From Pantoea piersonii (GTDB lineage Bacteria > Pseudomonadota > Gammaproteobacteria > Enterobacterales > Enterobacteriaceae), in the NCBI RefSeq assembly GCF_003612015.1, contig NZ_RARB01000002.1:62001-126000 (forward strand): 64,000 nucleotides of DNA, in the 5' to 3' direction. The position numbers were made by a program, and so were the translations under genes. Of this stretch, positions 1-9,439 are shown one piece after another; within the stretch, counting starts at the first letter, position 1, and every line of letters begins with the position of its first letter. The notes beneath the pieces are model-generated. The model made no database searches and was not told where the DNA came from. It was given only the letters and a program-made list of their open reading frames with translations.

Positions 1-42
1 GCGGGCACCACGCCGGATCGCTACCGCGCACGCCTGGGTTAA
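1..42 (+). CDS. C-terminal end of an unidentified gene (partial)
   Basis: The first 13 codons of the window read open in frame 1 and end at a TAA at 40-42, about 56 bases before pdxB. The tail is basic (residues [10 protein letters not shown]). It is too short to assign to a family, and the frame could be open by chance. In E. coli the neighbour on this side of pdxB is flk, but I cannot match this tail to it. Confidence 0.25.
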   Translation, partial: AGTTPDRYRARLG

Positions 43-97
43 CAGGCGCGTTTGTGCCACAATAGCGCATCTTAATAATGCAACCAGCAGGAAGGCC

Positions 98-1234
98 GTG
101 GTGAAGATTCTTGTCGATGAAAATATGCCCTATGCGCGTGAACTGTTCAGCCGCACCGGCAGGGTGCTGGCGGTGCCGGGACGTCCGCTGCCGCAGCAGG
201 AACTGGACGATGCCGACGGCCTGATGGTGCGGTCGGTCACGCAGGTGAACGAAGCGCTGCTCGCCGGCAAGCCGGTCAAATTCGTCGGCACCGCCACGGC
301 GGGCACCGACCATATCGATGAAGAGTGGCTGCAACAGGCGGGCATCGCCTTTTCCGCCGCGCCAGGCTGTAATGCCATTGCCGTGGTGGAGTATGTCTTT
401 TCCGCGCTGCTACTGCTGGCGGAACGCGACGGATTCGCGCTGCGCGACCGCACCGTCGGCATCGTCGGCGTGGGCAACGTGGGCGGACGACTGCAAAAGC
501 GGCTGGAAGCCTGGGGCGTGAAAACCCTGCTGTGCGATCCGCCGCGCGCCGATCGCGGCGACGAGGGGGAATTCCATTCTCTTGATGCGCTGGTGGCGGA
601 GGCGGATATCCTGACTTTCCATACGCCGCTGTTTAAAGAGGGGCCTTATAAAAGCTGGCATCTCGCCGATGCGGCGCTGCTGATGGCGCTGAAGCCCAAC
701 GCCATTCTGATCAACGCCTGTCGCGGGCCGGTGGTGGATAACGCCGCGCTGCTGGAGGTGCTGAAAATGCGCGCCGATCTCAGCGTGGTGCTGGACGTCT
801 GGGAGCCGGAACCGGCGCTGTCCCTCGACCTGCTGGACAAGGTGGATATCGGCACGGCCCATATCGCCGGTTATACCCTGGAGGGCAAGGCGCGCGGCAC
901 GACGCAGGTGTTTGAAGCCTGGTGCGACTTTCTCGGCCAGCCGCAGCAGGTGCCGCTCAGCGAGCTGCTGCCGCCCCCGGAATTCAGCAGCGTCACCCTT
1001 AACGGCCCGCTCGATCAGCCAACGCTGAAACGTCTGGCGCATCTGGTGTATGATGTGCGCCGCGACGACGCGCCGCTCCGTAAAGTGGCGGCTAAACCCG
1101 GCGAATTCGACCGCCTGCGCAAAGAGTATGAAGAGCGCCGCGAGTGGTCATCGCTGGAGGTGATCTGCAGCGACGCAGCGACCGTCAGCCTGCTGAACGC
1201 CCTTGGGTTTTGCGCGCGTCTCAACAACAGCTAA
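98..1234 (+). CDS. pdxB: Erythronate-4-phosphate dehydrogenase
   Basis: This cytosolic enzyme oxidises 4-phosphoerythronate, the second step of the DXP-dependent pyridoxal phosphate pathway. The 378-residue protein is family length and matches E. coli PdxB nearly throughout. It has the D-2-hydroxyacid dehydrogenase fold with the NAD-binding glycine motif [12 protein letters not shown] near residues 125-137. It also has the catalytic Arg in [10 protein letters not shown], a Glu in the EPEP stretch, and the His in [13 protein letters not shown]. The C-terminal dimerisation domain typical of PdxB is present. Two GTG codons lie in tandem at 98 and 101. The E. coli protein begins MKILVDEN, so 101 is an equally good start. 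The gene leads the usg-truA-dedA block, with a terminator-like hairpin before usg. Confidence 0.96.
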   Translation: MVKILVDENMPYARELFSRTGRVLAVPGRPLPQQELDDADGLMVRSVTQVNEALLAGKPVKFVGTATAGTDHIDEEWLQQAGIAFSAAPGCNAIAVVEYVFSALLLLAERDGFALRDRTVGIVGVGNVGGRLQKRLEAWGVKTLLCDPPRADRGDEGEFHSLDALVAEADILTFHTPLFKEGPYKSWHLADAALLMALKPNAILINACRGPVVDNAALLEVLKMRADLSVVLDVWEPEPALSLDLLDKVDIGTAHIAGYTLEGKARGTTQVFEAWCDFLGQPQQVPLSELLPPPEFSSVTLNGPLDQPTLKRLAHLVYDVRRDDAPLRKVAAKPGEFDRLRKEYEERREWSSLEVICSDAATVSLLNALGFCARLNNS

Positions 1235-1284
1235 ATTAAACTTCTCGCCGTGCCAAATATGGCGAGGGATAATTCCGAAACCTG

Positions 1285-1313
1285 GGCGGTGAATATCACC
1301 GCCTTCTGTTTTT
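1285..1313 (+). terminator. Hairpin with T-rich tail between pdxB and usg
   Basis: An 8-base perfect stem (1285-1292 with 1296-1303) is followed by TTCTGTTTTTA. It lies 26 bases before the usg start, so it probably attenuates readthrough from pdxB rather than closing the operon. A second, weaker stem (CTCGCC/GGCGAG) lies just upstream near 1243-1266. Confidence 0.5.
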
Positions 1314-1338
1314 ATGTCATTGTCTGGAGTAAACCAAC

Positions 1339-2349
1339 ATGTCTGACGGCTGGAATATTGCGCTACTTGGCGCGACAGGCGCAGTAGGGAACGCTGTACT
1401 GGAACTGCTGGCGGAACGCCAGTTCCCGGTTGGTGAATTGTATGTGCTGGCGAGCGAAAACAGCGCCGGTGAGACCCTGCGTTTCGAGGGGCGTTCGCTG
1501 CGCGTCGAGAACGCGGCGGATTTTGACTGGTCACAGGCGCAGCTGGCCTTTTTCGTCGCCGGGCGCGACGCGTCGGCGCGCTATGCGGAGGACGCCGCCA
1601 GTGCCGGTTGCCTGGTGATCGACAGCAGCGACTGCTTTGCGCTGTCGCCGGATGTGCCGCTGGTGGTGCCGGACGTCAACCCGCACGTGCTGGCGGACTA
1701 CCGCAATCGTAACCTGATAAGCGTCGCCGATAGCCTGACCAGCCAGCTGCTTTGTGCAATCAAACCGCTGGTGGATGCGGCCGGTTTAGGTCGCCTGCAG
1801 GTAACAAATCTGATCTCCGCCTCCAGCCACGGCAAAAGCGCGGTAGACGGCCTGGCGGGCGAGAGCGCGCGACTGCTTAACGGCGTACCGGCGGAAGAGC
1901 ATTTTTTCGGCCGTCAGCTGGCGTTTAACCTGCTGCCGCAGCTGGCCGACGCGGAGGGCAGCGTCGCCAGCGAGCGTCGTCTGGTTGATCAGGTGCGTAA
2001 AGTGCTGCAGGACGAAGGCCTGCCGATTGCGGTCAGCAGCGTGCAGGCGCCGGTCTTTTACGGCAACGCGCAGATTGTGCATCTGGAGAGCCTGCGTCCG
2101 CTGTCGGCAGATGAGGCGCGCGGCGAGCTGGCGCAGGCTGCCGATATTAGCCTGAGCGACGAAGATGACTACCCGACGCAGGTTGGCGACGCCTCCGGCA
2201 ATGAGCAGCTCAGCGTCGGCTGCGTGCGCAACGACTACGGTATTCCTGAACTGCTGCAGTTCTGGTCGGTGGCGGACAATATTCGCTTCGGCGGCGCGCT
2301 GATGGCGGTCAAAACCGCTGAGAAGCTGGTGCAGGAGTATCTCTATTAA
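1339..2349 (+). CDS. usg: Usg, aspartate-semialdehyde dehydrogenase-like protein
   Basis: This 336-residue paralogue of aspartate-semialdehyde dehydrogenase is always found between pdxB and truA in enterobacteria, and its function is unknown. The N-terminal Rossmann motif [10 protein letters not shown] (residues 11-20) and the C-terminal dehydrogenase-like domain are intact. The active-site cysteine of true semialdehyde dehydrogenases falls at Ser132 in the segment SVADSLTSQ. The enzyme is therefore unlikely to catalyse the acyl-enzyme chemistry. To my recollection the E. coli protein has the same change. The TAA stop overlaps the truA ATG by one base, pointing to translational coupling. Confidence 0.93.
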   Translation: MSDGWNIALLGATGAVGNAVLELLAERQFPVGELYVLASENSAGETLRFEGRSLRVENAADFDWSQAQLAFFVAGRDASARYAEDAASAGCLVIDSSDCFALSPDVPLVVPDVNPHVLADYRNRNLISVADSLTSQLLCAIKPLVDAAGLGRLQVTNLISASSHGKSAVDGLAGESARLLNGVPAEEHFFGRQLAFNLLPQLADAEGSVASERRLVDQVRKVLQDEGLPIAVSSVQAPVFYGNAQIVHLESLRPLSADEARGELAQAADISLSDEDDYPTQVGDASGNEQLSVGCVRNDYGIPELLQFWSVADNIRFGGALMAVKTAEKLVQEYLY

Positions 2350-3152
2350 TGTCGGAAGGTCAGACCTATAAGCTGGCGCTTGGCGTCGAGTATGACGGCA
2401 GCCGTTATTACGGCTGGCAGCGCCAGCAGGAAGTGCGCAGCGTGCAGGAAAAGCTGGAAAAAGCGCTGTCGAAAGTGGCGAACCATGACGTAAACGTGTT
2501 TTGCGCCGGCCGTACCGACGCTGGCGTACACGGCACCGGACAGGTGGTGCATTTCGAAACCACCTCGCAGCGCGCCGACGGCGCCTGGACGCTGGGCGTA
2601 AACGCCAACCTGCCGGAGGATATCGCGGTACGCTGGGTAAAGGCGGTGCCGGATGAGTTTCACGCGCGCTTCAGCGCGACGGCGCGGCGCTACCGCTATC
2701 TGATCTACAACCAGCGGTTGCGTCCCGCTATCCTTGGTCGCGGCGTCACGCATTTTTATCATCCGCTGGATGCAGAGAAGATGCACCGCGCCGGACAGTG
2801 CCTGCTGGGCGAAAACGACTTTACCTCGTTTCGCGCTGTGCAGTGCCAGTCGCGCACGCCGTGGCGCAACCTGATGCATCTGAACGTCACGCGGCAGGGC
2901 GCGTTTGTCATCGTCGACATCAAAGCCAACGCCTTTGTGCATCATATGGTGCGCAATATCGTCGGCAGCCTGATGGAGATCGGCTGCGGCAACCAGCCGG
3001 AGGAGTGGATGGCGACGCTGCTGGCGGCGAAAGATCGTACGCAGGCGGCGGCGACGGCCAGAGCGGAAGGGCTTTATTTAGTCGCGGTGGATTATCCGTC
3101 GCATTTTGCGTTACCCGAACCGCCCATGGGACCCTTGTTCCTGGTGGATTAA
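2349..3152 (+). CDS. truA: tRNA pseudouridine(38-40) synthase
   Basis: TruA converts U38, U39 and U40 of the tRNA anticodon stem-loop to pseudouridine. The 267-residue protein carries the family signature [10 protein letters not shown], with the catalytic nucleophile Asp57 (equivalent to Asp60 in E. coli). The N-terminal [12 protein letters not shown] motif is also present. The start codon overlaps the usg stop (TAATG), so the start is well fixed. In E. coli this gene (hisT) influences his operon attenuation, because modified tRNA-His is needed for normal leader translation. The sequence itself shows only the enzyme. Confidence 0.96.
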   Translation: MSEGQTYKLALGVEYDGSRYYGWQRQQEVRSVQEKLEKALSKVANHDVNVFCAGRTDAGVHGTGQVVHFETTSQRADGAWTLGVNANLPEDIAVRWVKAVPDEFHARFSATARRYRYLIYNQRLRPAILGRGVTHFYHPLDAEKMHRAGQCLLGENDFTSFRAVQCQSRTPWRNLMHLNVTRQGAFVIVDIKANAFVHHMVRNIVGSLMEIGCGNQPEEWMATLLAAKDRTQAAATARAEGLYLVAVDYPSHFALPEPPMGPLFLVD

Positions 3153-3180
3153 TTTAGCAGGTCATTTTCAGAGAGGCGTT

Positions 3181-3843
3181 ATGGAGTTCGTCCACTTTTT
3201 GGTTGATTTTATTCTGCATATTGATGTGCATCTGGCCGAGCTGGTTGCGCAGTACGGCATCTGGATTTACGCCATTCTGTTCCTGATCCTGTTTTGTGAA
3301 ACCGGTCTGGTGGTTACGCCGTTCCTGCCGGGCGATTCGCTGCTGTTTGTAGCGGGCGCGCTGGCGGCGCTGCCGGGCAACGATCTTAATATCCACCTGA
3401 TGGCGGCGCTGCTGGTGGTGGCCGCCGTGCTGGGCGATGCGGTGAACTATACTATCGGCCGTCTGTTCGGCGAGCGGCTTTTCAGCAACCCGAACTCTCG
3501 CATCTTCCGTCGCAGCTATCTCGATAAAACCCATGGTTTTTATGAGCGTCACGGCGGGAAAACAATTATCCTGGCGCGTTTCGTGCCGATTGTGCGCACC
3601 TTTGCGCCTTTCGTCGCCGGTATGGGGCATATGTCCTATCGCCATTTCGCCCTGTTTAACGTGGCCGGCGCGCTGGCGTGGGTGCTGCTGTTCTCCTACG
3701 CGGGCTATCTGTTTGGCGACCTGCCGGTAGTGCAGGAGAATCTTAAGCTGCTGATCGTCGGGATCATTGTGGTTTCGGTACTGCCCGGCTTGATTGAGGT
3801 CTGGCGTCACCGCCGCCAGGCGAAACAGCACAAACAGCCGTAA
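3181..3843 (+). CDS. dedA: DedA family inner membrane protein
   Basis: This 220-residue polytopic membrane protein belongs to the DedA/VTT superfamily. These proteins are needed for envelope integrity and proton-motive-force homeostasis, and some members are linked to lipid-carrier flipping. The family motif [20 protein letters not shown] is at residues 41-60, and the conserved GRxxPxxR-like stretch [17 protein letters not shown] is present. The start at 3181 is preceded by GAGAGGCG and gives the E. coli length and N-terminus. An in-frame start further upstream at 3106 lies within truA and is not needed. The C-terminus is short and basic. Confidence 0.95.
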   Translation: MEFVHFLVDFILHIDVHLAELVAQYGIWIYAILFLILFCETGLVVTPFLPGDSLLFVAGALAALPGNDLNIHLMAALLVVAAVLGDAVNYTIGRLFGERLFSNPNSRIFRRSYLDKTHGFYERHGGKTIILARFVPIVRTFAPFVAGMGHMSYRHFALFNVAGALAWVLLFSYAGYLFGDLPVVQENLKLLIVGIIVVSVLPGLIEVWRHRRQAKQHKQP

Positions 3844-3993
3844 AGGGTGCGGTCGCGCCGCGGTTAGACCAGATTTTTATCCACAGTCTGAATTGGTTGT
3901 GGTTTAATGAGCGACATTTCATGTCCGCTGAAGCGGTTTTCAGCGGCAAATAAGATGACTGGACCAGGTCAGTTTTAAACAAAAAGGTCTTCA

Positions 3994-4905
3994 ATGAGCT
4001 GGATTGAACGCATTCTTAATAAAAGCAACGTTACGCCTGCACGTCGTGCCAGCATCCCTGAAGGGGTCTGGACTAAGTGCGACAGCTGCGGTCAGGTTCT
4101 GTACCGCGCCGAGCTGGAGCGTAATCTTGAGGTCTGCCCGAAGTGCGACCATCACATGCGCATGCACGCCCGCGAGCGCCTCAACAGCCTGCTCGATCAG
4201 GGCACGCAGACTGAGCTGGGCAGCGAGCTGGAGCCGAAGGACATCCTGAAGTTCCGCGACTCCAAGAAATATAAAGATCGTCTTGCTGCCGCGCAGAAAG
4301 AGACGGAAGAGAAAGACGCGCTGATCGTGATGAAAGGTCAGCTGCACGGTATGCCGGTTGTCGCGGCGGCGTTTGAGTTCGCCTTTATGGGCGGCTCTAT
4401 GGGCTCCGTGGTCGGCGCGCGCTTCGTGCGTGCGGTTGAGCAGGCGCTGGAAGATAACTGCCCGCTGATCTGCTTCTCTGCCAGCGGCGGCGCGCGTATG
4501 CAGGAAGCGCTGATGTCGCTGATGCAGATGGCGAAAACCAGCGCCGCGCTGGCCAAAATGCAGGAGCGCGGTCTGCCCTATATTTCGGTGCTGACCGATC
4601 CGACCATGGGCGGCGTCTCTGCCAGCTTCGCGATGCTGGGCGATCTTAACGTTGCCGAGCCGAAAGCGCTTATCGGCTTTGCCGGTCCGCGCGTCATCGA
4701 GCAGACCGTGCGCGAAAAACTGCCGCCGGGCTTCCAGCGCAGCGAGTTCCTGATTGAGAAGGGCGCGATCGACATGATTATTCGTCGCCCGGAAATGCGT
4801 TATAAACTGGCGAGCCTGCTGGCGAAGATGATGAATCTTCCCGCGCCGCTGCATGATGGCGAACCGACCGCGCCTGCGGATGAGCCGGAAAGCAACGAGG
4901 CCTGA
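3994..4905 (+). CDS. accD: Acetyl-CoA carboxylase carboxyltransferase subunit beta
   Basis: AccD pairs with AccA to transfer the carboxyl group from carboxybiotin to acetyl-CoA, giving malonyl-CoA for fatty acid synthesis. The 303-residue protein has the N-terminal zinc ribbon with Cys29, Cys32, Cys48 and Cys51, and the crotonase-like carboxyltransferase domain with [10 protein letters not shown] and [13 protein letters not shown]. The E. coli zinc finger also binds its own mRNA as a feedback device, and the same cysteines are conserved here. The gene has its own 150-base upstream gap, consistent with a separate promoter. The C-terminus is acidic. Confidence 0.97.
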   Translation: MSWIERILNKSNVTPARRASIPEGVWTKCDSCGQVLYRAELERNLEVCPKCDHHMRMHARERLNSLLDQGTQTELGSELEPKDILKFRDSKKYKDRLAAAQKETEEKDALIVMKGQLHGMPVVAAAFEFAFMGGSMGSVVGARFVRAVEQALEDNCPLICFSASGGARMQEALMSLMQMAKTSAALAKMQERGLPYISVLTDPTMGGVSASFAMLGDLNVAEPKALIGFAGPRVIEQTVREKLPPGFQRSEFLIEKGAIDMIIRRPEMRYKLASLLAKMMNLPAPLHDGEPTAPADEPESNEA

Positions 4906-4915
4906 CAGGAGAGAG

Positions 4916-4934
4916 AGGCGCGCGCGGCGCGCCT
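4916..4934 (+). terminator. GC-rich hairpin between accD and folC
   Basis: Arms 4916-4923 and 4927-4934 are perfectly complementary (AGGCGCGC/GCGCGCCT) with a 3-base loop, 12 bases after the accD stop. Only a short T-run follows, so termination is likely partial and folC may be cotranscribed. Confidence 0.35.
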
Positions 4935-4991
4935 TTCACCAATGCACCGTCGAACCGGCTGAACCGGGTCAAAATCTGTTAAACGGGACAT

Positions 4992-6266
4992 ATGGACACT
5001 CTTCACCTTCCTCAAGCCACGTCGCCTTTGGCCACGTGGCTTTATTATCTTGAGCATCTGCATTCGCAGACCATTGAGCTGGGCTTGGATCGCATTCGCT
5101 GCGTCGCGCAGCGCCTCGACCTGCTGAAGCCCGCGCCTTTCGTTTTCACCGTCGCCGGCACCAACGGCAAAGGCACCACCTGCCGCACGCTTGAGACGCT
5201 GCTGATGGCGGCGGGCTATCGCGTCGGGGTCTACAGCTCGCCGCATCTGGTGCGCTATACCGAACGCGTGCGCGTACAGGGCAAAGAGCTCGATCCCGCG
5301 CTGCACAGCGCCAGCTTTGCGAAAATCGAAGCGGGACGCGGCGACGTTTCCCTGACCTATTTTGAATTCGGCACCCTCTCCGCGCTGAACCTGTTTCAAC
5401 AGGCGCAGCTGGATGTGGTGATCCTCGAAGTAGGACTGGGCGGTCGCCTGGACGCCACCAATATCGTTGACGCCGACGTGGCAGTGGTAACCAGCATCGC
5501 GCTGGATCATACCGACTGGCTCGGCCCGGATCGTGAAAGCATCGGCCGCGAAAAAGCGGGCGTATTTCGTGGCGGCAGGCCCGCCGTGGTCGGCGAACCG
5601 GATATGCCCGCCAGCATCGCCGCCGTCGCGGCGGAGAAGGGCGCGCAGCTGTTGCAGCGCGACCGCGACTGGTGCTACAGCCAGCAGCCGGAAAGCTGGG
5701 CGTTTCGCGACGCGCAGGGCGAGCTGAACGATCTGCCGCTGCCGCAGGTGCCGCTGCCGAATGCAGCCACGGCGCTGGCGGCGCTGCGCGCTTCCGGGCT
5801 GAACGTCAGCGATGCGACGATCCGCGACTATCTGCCGCTGGCGATCCTGCCTGGCCGTTTTCAGACGGTAAGCGAATCGCCGCGCGTCATCCTCGATGTG
5901 GCGCATAACCCCCATGCGGCGAGCTATCTGGCGTCGCGTCTGGCGCAGCTGCCGAATAGCGGCCGCGTGCATGCGGTGGTGGGAATGCTGCATGATAAAG
6001 ATATCGCCGGCACCCTTGAGGCGCTGGCGCCGCAAATCGACCGCTGGTACTGCGCACCGCTTGACGGCCCGCGCGGCGCTACTGCCGATGAGCTGATGGC
6101 GCATCTGCCGGCCGACGCGGCGACGGCCTTTGCCGACGTGGACAGCGCCTGGCAGGCGGCGCGTCAGCAGGCCGAGGCGCAGGACATTGTGCTGGTATGT
6201 GGATCTTTCCATACCGTGGCGCAGGTCATGGAATCGACAGAGATGGAGAAAGGTCGTGGCGAGTAA
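4992..6266 (+). CDS. folC: Bifunctional dihydrofolate/folylpolyglutamate synthase
   Basis: FolC adds L-glutamate to dihydropteroate to make dihydrofolate, and extends the polyglutamate tail of folates. The 424-residue protein matches E. coli FolC along its length. It has the Mur-ligase P-loop GTNGKGTTCRT (around residues 56-66), the motif YTERVRVQG, the ATP/Mg segment EVGLGGRLDATN, and the glutamate-ligase C-terminal domain with DVAHNPHA. The start at 4992 gives an E. coli-like N-terminal length although the first ten residues differ. The 3' end overlaps dedD by 11 bases. Confidence 0.96.
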   Translation: MDTLHLPQATSPLATWLYYLEHLHSQTIELGLDRIRCVAQRLDLLKPAPFVFTVAGTNGKGTTCRTLETLLMAAGYRVGVYSSPHLVRYTERVRVQGKELDPALHSASFAKIEAGRGDVSLTYFEFGTLSALNLFQQAQLDVVILEVGLGGRLDATNIVDADVAVVTSIALDHTDWLGPDRESIGREKAGVFRGGRPAVVGEPDMPASIAAVAAEKGAQLLQRDRDWCYSQQPESWAFRDAQGELNDLPLPQVPLPNAATALAALRASGLNVSDATIRDYLPLAILPGRFQTVSESPRVILDVAHNPHAASYLASRLAQLPNSGRVHAVVGMLHDKDIAGTLEALAPQIDRWYCAPLDGPRGATADELMAHLPADAATAFADVDSAWQAARQQAEAQDIVLVCGSFHTVAQVMESTEMEKGRGE

Positions 6267-7035
6267 GTTTCAGAACCGCCTGGTCGGCACCATTATTCTG
6301 GTGGCGGTGGGCGTGATTGTGCTGCCGGGCCTGCTGGACGGCAAAAAGAAGCACTATAAAGAGGAGTTCGCGGCGATCCCGCTGGTGCCGAAGCCCGACG
6401 ATCAACAGGACAGCGAGATGGTGCCGCCGGTTACGCAGCCATTGCCTGCTCAGCCGCCGCAGGGCGCAGGCAGCGCGGTAAGCGGCGGCAACAGCGGCGC
6501 CAGCAATCCCGTCGCCGAGCAGGGCAACGCTACGCCGCAGAGCAACAGCGGGCCGAGCGTAGTGACGCCGCCGCCGGTGCATCAGAGCGCGCCGACGAAA
6601 CCGCGTCAGGTTGAGCAGCCAAAAACCAGACCGGTCGAACAGCCGAAAGCGAAAGCGGCCGAGCAGCCGAAAACGCAGCCGAAGCCGGTAGAGCAGCCGA
6701 AGCCGGTTGAGTCGAAGCCGGTGGAAACGAAGCAGAGCGAACCGGCGAAGCCAGCGGAAACGCCGAAGCCAGCAGAGCAGAGCGCGCCTGCCGGTCAGGC
6801 TTACGTGGTGCAGCTCGGCGCGCTGAAAAACGCAGCGAAGGTCAATGAGATCGTCGCGAAGCTGCGTCTGTCAGGCTATCGCGCTTTCACCGTGCCATCG
6901 ACGGCGGTACAGGGGCAAATCACCCGTATCTATGTTGGCCCGGACGCCTCAAAAGCGAAGCTGCAAAGCTCGCTGTCGGAGCTGCAGAGCGTTTCCGGCC
7001 TCGGCGGTGTCGTGAAGCCCTATAGCGCGCATTAA
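6256..7035 (+). CDS. dedD: Cell division protein DedD (SPOR domain)
   Basis: DedD is a septal-ring protein that supports constriction. Its SPOR domain binds denuded peptidoglycan glycans at the division site. The 259-residue protein has one N-terminal membrane segment (about residues 8-25). A long Pro/Lys/Glu linker follows, rich in VEQPK-type repeats (about residues 110-176). The C-terminal SPOR domain (about 182-259) starts AYVVQLGALKN. I chose the GTG at 6256, inside the end of folC, because it gives the E. coli N-terminus MASKFQNRLVGT and is preceded by GGAGAAAGG. The linker differs from E. coli in sequence but not in composition. Confidence 0.94.
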   Translation: MASKFQNRLVGTIILVAVGVIVLPGLLDGKKKHYKEEFAAIPLVPKPDDQQDSEMVPPVTQPLPAQPPQGAGSAVSGGNSGASNPVAEQGNATPQSNSGPSVVTPPPVHQSAPTKPRQVEQPKTRPVEQPKAKAAEQPKTQPKPVEQPKPVESKPVETKQSEPAKPAETPKPAEQSAPAGQAYVVQLGALKNAAKVNEIVAKLRLSGYRAFTVPSTAVQGQITRIYVGPDASKAKLQSSLSELQSVSGLGGVVKPYSAH

Positions 7036-7045
7036 AGCATCAACA

Positions 7046-7076
7046 GGCGCCGCCGATAGCATAAAAAGGCGGCGCC
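7046..7076. repeat. Inverted repeat downstream of dedD
   Basis: Nine-base perfect arms (GGCGCCGCC at 7046-7054, complement at 7068-7076) flank a 13-base loop, with no T-run. It may be an mRNA-stabilising stem at the 3' end of the dedD transcript. Confidence 0.4.
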
Positions 7077-7150
7077 GCACGCAGTGTTAAAGCGACGCTG
7101 GCTAATATAATTTATTAAGATTCAACGGCTTGTCCGGCTGAGTCTCCGTC

Positions 7151-7182
7151 GGGCGAGGAAAGTTTTTTTCATCGCCCTTTTT
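7151..7182 (+). terminator. Rho-independent terminator after dedD
   Basis: The stem GGGCGA/TCGCCC (7151-7156 with 7172-7177) extends inward by GAAA/TTTC pairs after one mismatch, and TTTTT follows. It separates the pdxB-dedD block from the PurR-controlled cvpA-purF unit. Confidence 0.6.
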
Positions 7183-7207
7183 ATGGAAGCTGAAAAGGAA
7201 AAGCGCT

Positions 7208-7223
7208 ACGCAAACGTTTTCTT
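7208..7223 (+). promoter_or_regulatory. PurR operator upstream of cvpA-purF
   Basis: The 16 bases ACGCAAACGTTTTCTT match the PurR consensus ACGCAAACGTTTTCNT at every defined position. The site lies 65 bases before cvpA, immediately upstream of a TAGAAT -10 element at 7231-7236. In E. coli PurR with hypoxanthine or guanine represses cvpA-purF from the same place. Confidence 0.88.
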
Positions 7224-7287
7224 TTTCTGTTAGAATGCGCCCCGAACTGGATGCAGGGGTGCAAACGCACTGGCGCTGGAAGAGTTC

Positions 7288-7773
7288 ATGATCTGGATTG
7301 ATTACGTCATTATTGCGGTAGTTGGTTTTTCGGCTCTGGTCAGCCTGATTCGAGGGTTTGTCCGCGAAGCCTTATCTCTCGTTACCTGGGGATGCGCGTT
7401 TTTTGTCGCCAGTCATTACTACGCCTACCTTGCAGTCTGGTTTACAGGTTTTGACGACGAACTGGTGCGTAACGGTATCGCCATCGCGGTGCTGTTCGTC
7501 GCGACGCTAATTGTCGGCGCGATAGTCAACTATGTGATCGGCTCGCTGGTTGAAAAGACCGGCCTGTCGGGAACCGACAGGGTGTTGGGGGTCTGTTTCG
7601 GGGCGTTACGCGGCGTGCTGATCGTTAGCGCGATTCTTTTCTTCCTCGACACATTCACCGGCTTTTCCAAAAGTCCGGACTGGCAGCAGTCCCAGCTCAT
7701 TCCCCAGTTCAGTTATATAATCAGATGGTTTTTTGACTACCTGAAAAGCACGTCGAGTTTTTTACCCCGGTGA
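7288..7773 (+). CDS. cvpA: Colicin V production protein CvpA
   Basis: This 161-residue inner membrane protein has four hydrophobic segments and is nearly identical to E. coli CvpA over its whole length (for example GLSGTDRVLGVCFGALRG). Its role is still poorly defined. It was first found as needed for colicin V export, and loss sensitises cells to bile salts and other envelope stress. It is the first gene of the purine-regulated unit, with purF 36 bases downstream. The ATG at 7288 follows GGAAGAG. Confidence 0.95.
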   Translation: MIWIDYVIIAVVGFSALVSLIRGFVREALSLVTWGCAFFVASHYYAYLAVWFTGFDDELVRNGIAIAVLFVATLIVGAIVNYVIGSLVEKTGLSGTDRVLGVCFGALRGVLIVSAILFFLDTFTGFSKSPDWQQSQLIPQFSYIIRWFFDYLKSTSSFLPR

Positions 7774-7809
7774 CGCCACCGGGAGTGCGGCTAATGAGGA
7801 AATGACAAC

Positions 7810-9327
7810 ATGTGCGGTATTGTTGGTATCACCGGGTTTATGCCGGTCAACCAGTCGATCTATGATGCGTTAACGGTGCTTCAGCACCGCGGGCAGGACG
7901 CCGCAGGCATTTGTACTATCGATGCGCTGAAGTGCTTCCGTCTGCGTAAGGCGAACGGCCTCGTCAGCGATGTCTTTGAAGCTCGCCACATGCAGCGTCT
8001 GCAGGGCAATATGGGAATCGGCCACGTTCGCTACCCTACCGCAGGCAGCTCCAGCGCCTCTGAAGCGCAGCCGTTCTACGTTAACTCGCCGTACGGTATT
8101 ACCCTGGCTCATAACGGCAACCTGACCAACGCGCACGAGCTGCGCAAGCACCTGTTCGAAAAGGGCCGCCGCCACGTCAACACCACCTCAGATTCTGAAA
8201 TTCTGCTTAATATTTTCGCGCAGGAGCTGGACCGTTTTCAGAACGACCCGCTGGAAGCGGACAACATTTTCGCTGCGGTAGCGGCGGTGCATCAGCAGGT
8301 GCGCGGCGCTTACGCCGTCGTCGCCATGATCATCGGCCACGGCATGGTCGCCTTCCGCGATCCCAACGGTATCCGTCCGCTGGTACTGGGCAAACGCGTG
8401 CTGCCGGACAGTCGCGTTGAGTATATGGTCGCCTCTGAGAGCGTGGCGCTCGATACGCTGGGCTTTGAATTCCTGCGTGACGTCGCGCCGGGCGAGGGCG
8501 TCTATATTACCGAGCAGGGCCAGCTCTTTACGCGCCAGTGTGCCGAGAACCCGAAAAGCAATCCGTGCCTGTTCGAGTATGTCTATTTTGCTCGTCCGGA
8601 CTCGTTCCTCGACAAGATTTCCGTCTACAGCGCGCGCGTGCGCATGGGCACCAAGCTGGGTGAAAAGATTGCTCGCGAGTGGGAAGATCTCGATATCGAC
8701 GTGGTGATCCCGATTCCGGAGACCTCTACCGATATCGCGCTGGAGATTGCACGCATTCTCGACAAACCCTATCGTCAGGGCTTTGTGAAAAACCGCTACG
8801 TCGGCCGCACCTTTATCATGCCGGGCCAGCAGCTGCGCCGCAGTGCCGTTCGCCGCAAGCTCAACGCCAACCGCGCCGAGTTCCGCGACAAGAACGTGCT
8901 GCTGGTGGATGACTCTATCGTACGCGGCACCACCTCTGAGCAGATTATCGAGATGGCGCGCGAAGCGGGCGCGAAACGCGTCTATCTGGCCTCTGCCGCG
9001 CCGGAAATTCGTTTCCCGAACGTCTACGGCATTGATATGCCGAGCGCAACCGAGCTGATCGCTCATGGACGTGAAGTGGAAGAGATTTGCCAGTTAATCA
9101 AAGCTGACGCGCTGATTTTCCAGGATCTGGATGACCTGATTGAGGCGGTGCGCGAAGAGAACCCCGATATCGCCCAGTTCGAATGTTCGGTGTTTAACGG
9201 CGTCTATGTCACTAAAGATGTCGACCAGCAGTATCTGGAGTATCTCCAGTCGCTGCGCAACGATGATGCCAAAGCCCTTCAGCGTCAGAACGAAGTCGAA
9301 AACCTCGAGTTGCATAACGAAGGTTAA
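7810..9327 (+). CDS. purF: Amidophosphoribosyltransferase
   Basis: PurF makes 5-phosphoribosylamine from PRPP and glutamine, the committed step of purine synthesis. It is a 505-residue class II (Ntn) amidotransferase. Cys2 follows the initiator Met and becomes the N-terminal nucleophile after processing (MCGIVGI). The glutaminase domain has [10 protein letters not shown] and SDSEILL. The C-terminal phosphoribosyltransferase domain has the PRPP loop [17 protein letters not shown]. Cotranscription with cvpA and repression by PurR are expected from the upstream operator. A strong terminator follows. Confidence 0.97.
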   Translation: MCGIVGITGFMPVNQSIYDALTVLQHRGQDAAGICTIDALKCFRLRKANGLVSDVFEARHMQRLQGNMGIGHVRYPTAGSSSASEAQPFYVNSPYGITLAHNGNLTNAHELRKHLFEKGRRHVNTTSDSEILLNIFAQELDRFQNDPLEADNIFAAVAAVHQQVRGAYAVVAMIIGHGMVAFRDPNGIRPLVLGKRVLPDSRVEYMVASESVALDTLGFEFLRDVAPGEGVYITEQGQLFTRQCAENPKSNPCLFEYVYFARPDSFLDKISVYSARVRMGTKLGEKIAREWEDLDIDVVIPIPETSTDIALEIARILDKPYRQGFVKNRYVGRTFIMPGQQLRRSAVRRKLNANRAEFRDKNVLLVDDSIVRGTTSEQIIEMAREAGAKRVYLASAAPEIRFPNVYGIDMPSATELIAHGREVEEICQLIKADALIFQDLDDLIEAVREENPDIAQFECSVFNGVYVTKDVDQQYLEYLQSLRNDDAKALQRQNEVENLELHNEG

Positions 9328-9355
9328 TCGCGTTCTCAGCTATCATGAGATGAAC

Positions 9356-9386
9356 ACGGGGCGGAGAAATCCGCCCCGTTTGTTTT
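9356..9386 (+). terminator. Rho-independent terminator after purF
   Basis: Ten-base perfect stem (9356-9365 with 9370-9379), GAAA tetraloop, followed by TTGTTTT. It closes the cvpA-purF unit 30 bases after the purF stop. Confidence 0.85.
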
Positions 9387-9439
9387 CCCGATCCGGCACG
9401 CGCTATCATAGCGCCTCACTGAAACGGCAAGGAAGAAGT

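Noticed and set aside
3877-3885. Perfect DnaA box TTATCCACA upstream of accD
   Set aside because: A single 9-base match is expected about once by chance in a window this size, and no second box is nearby.
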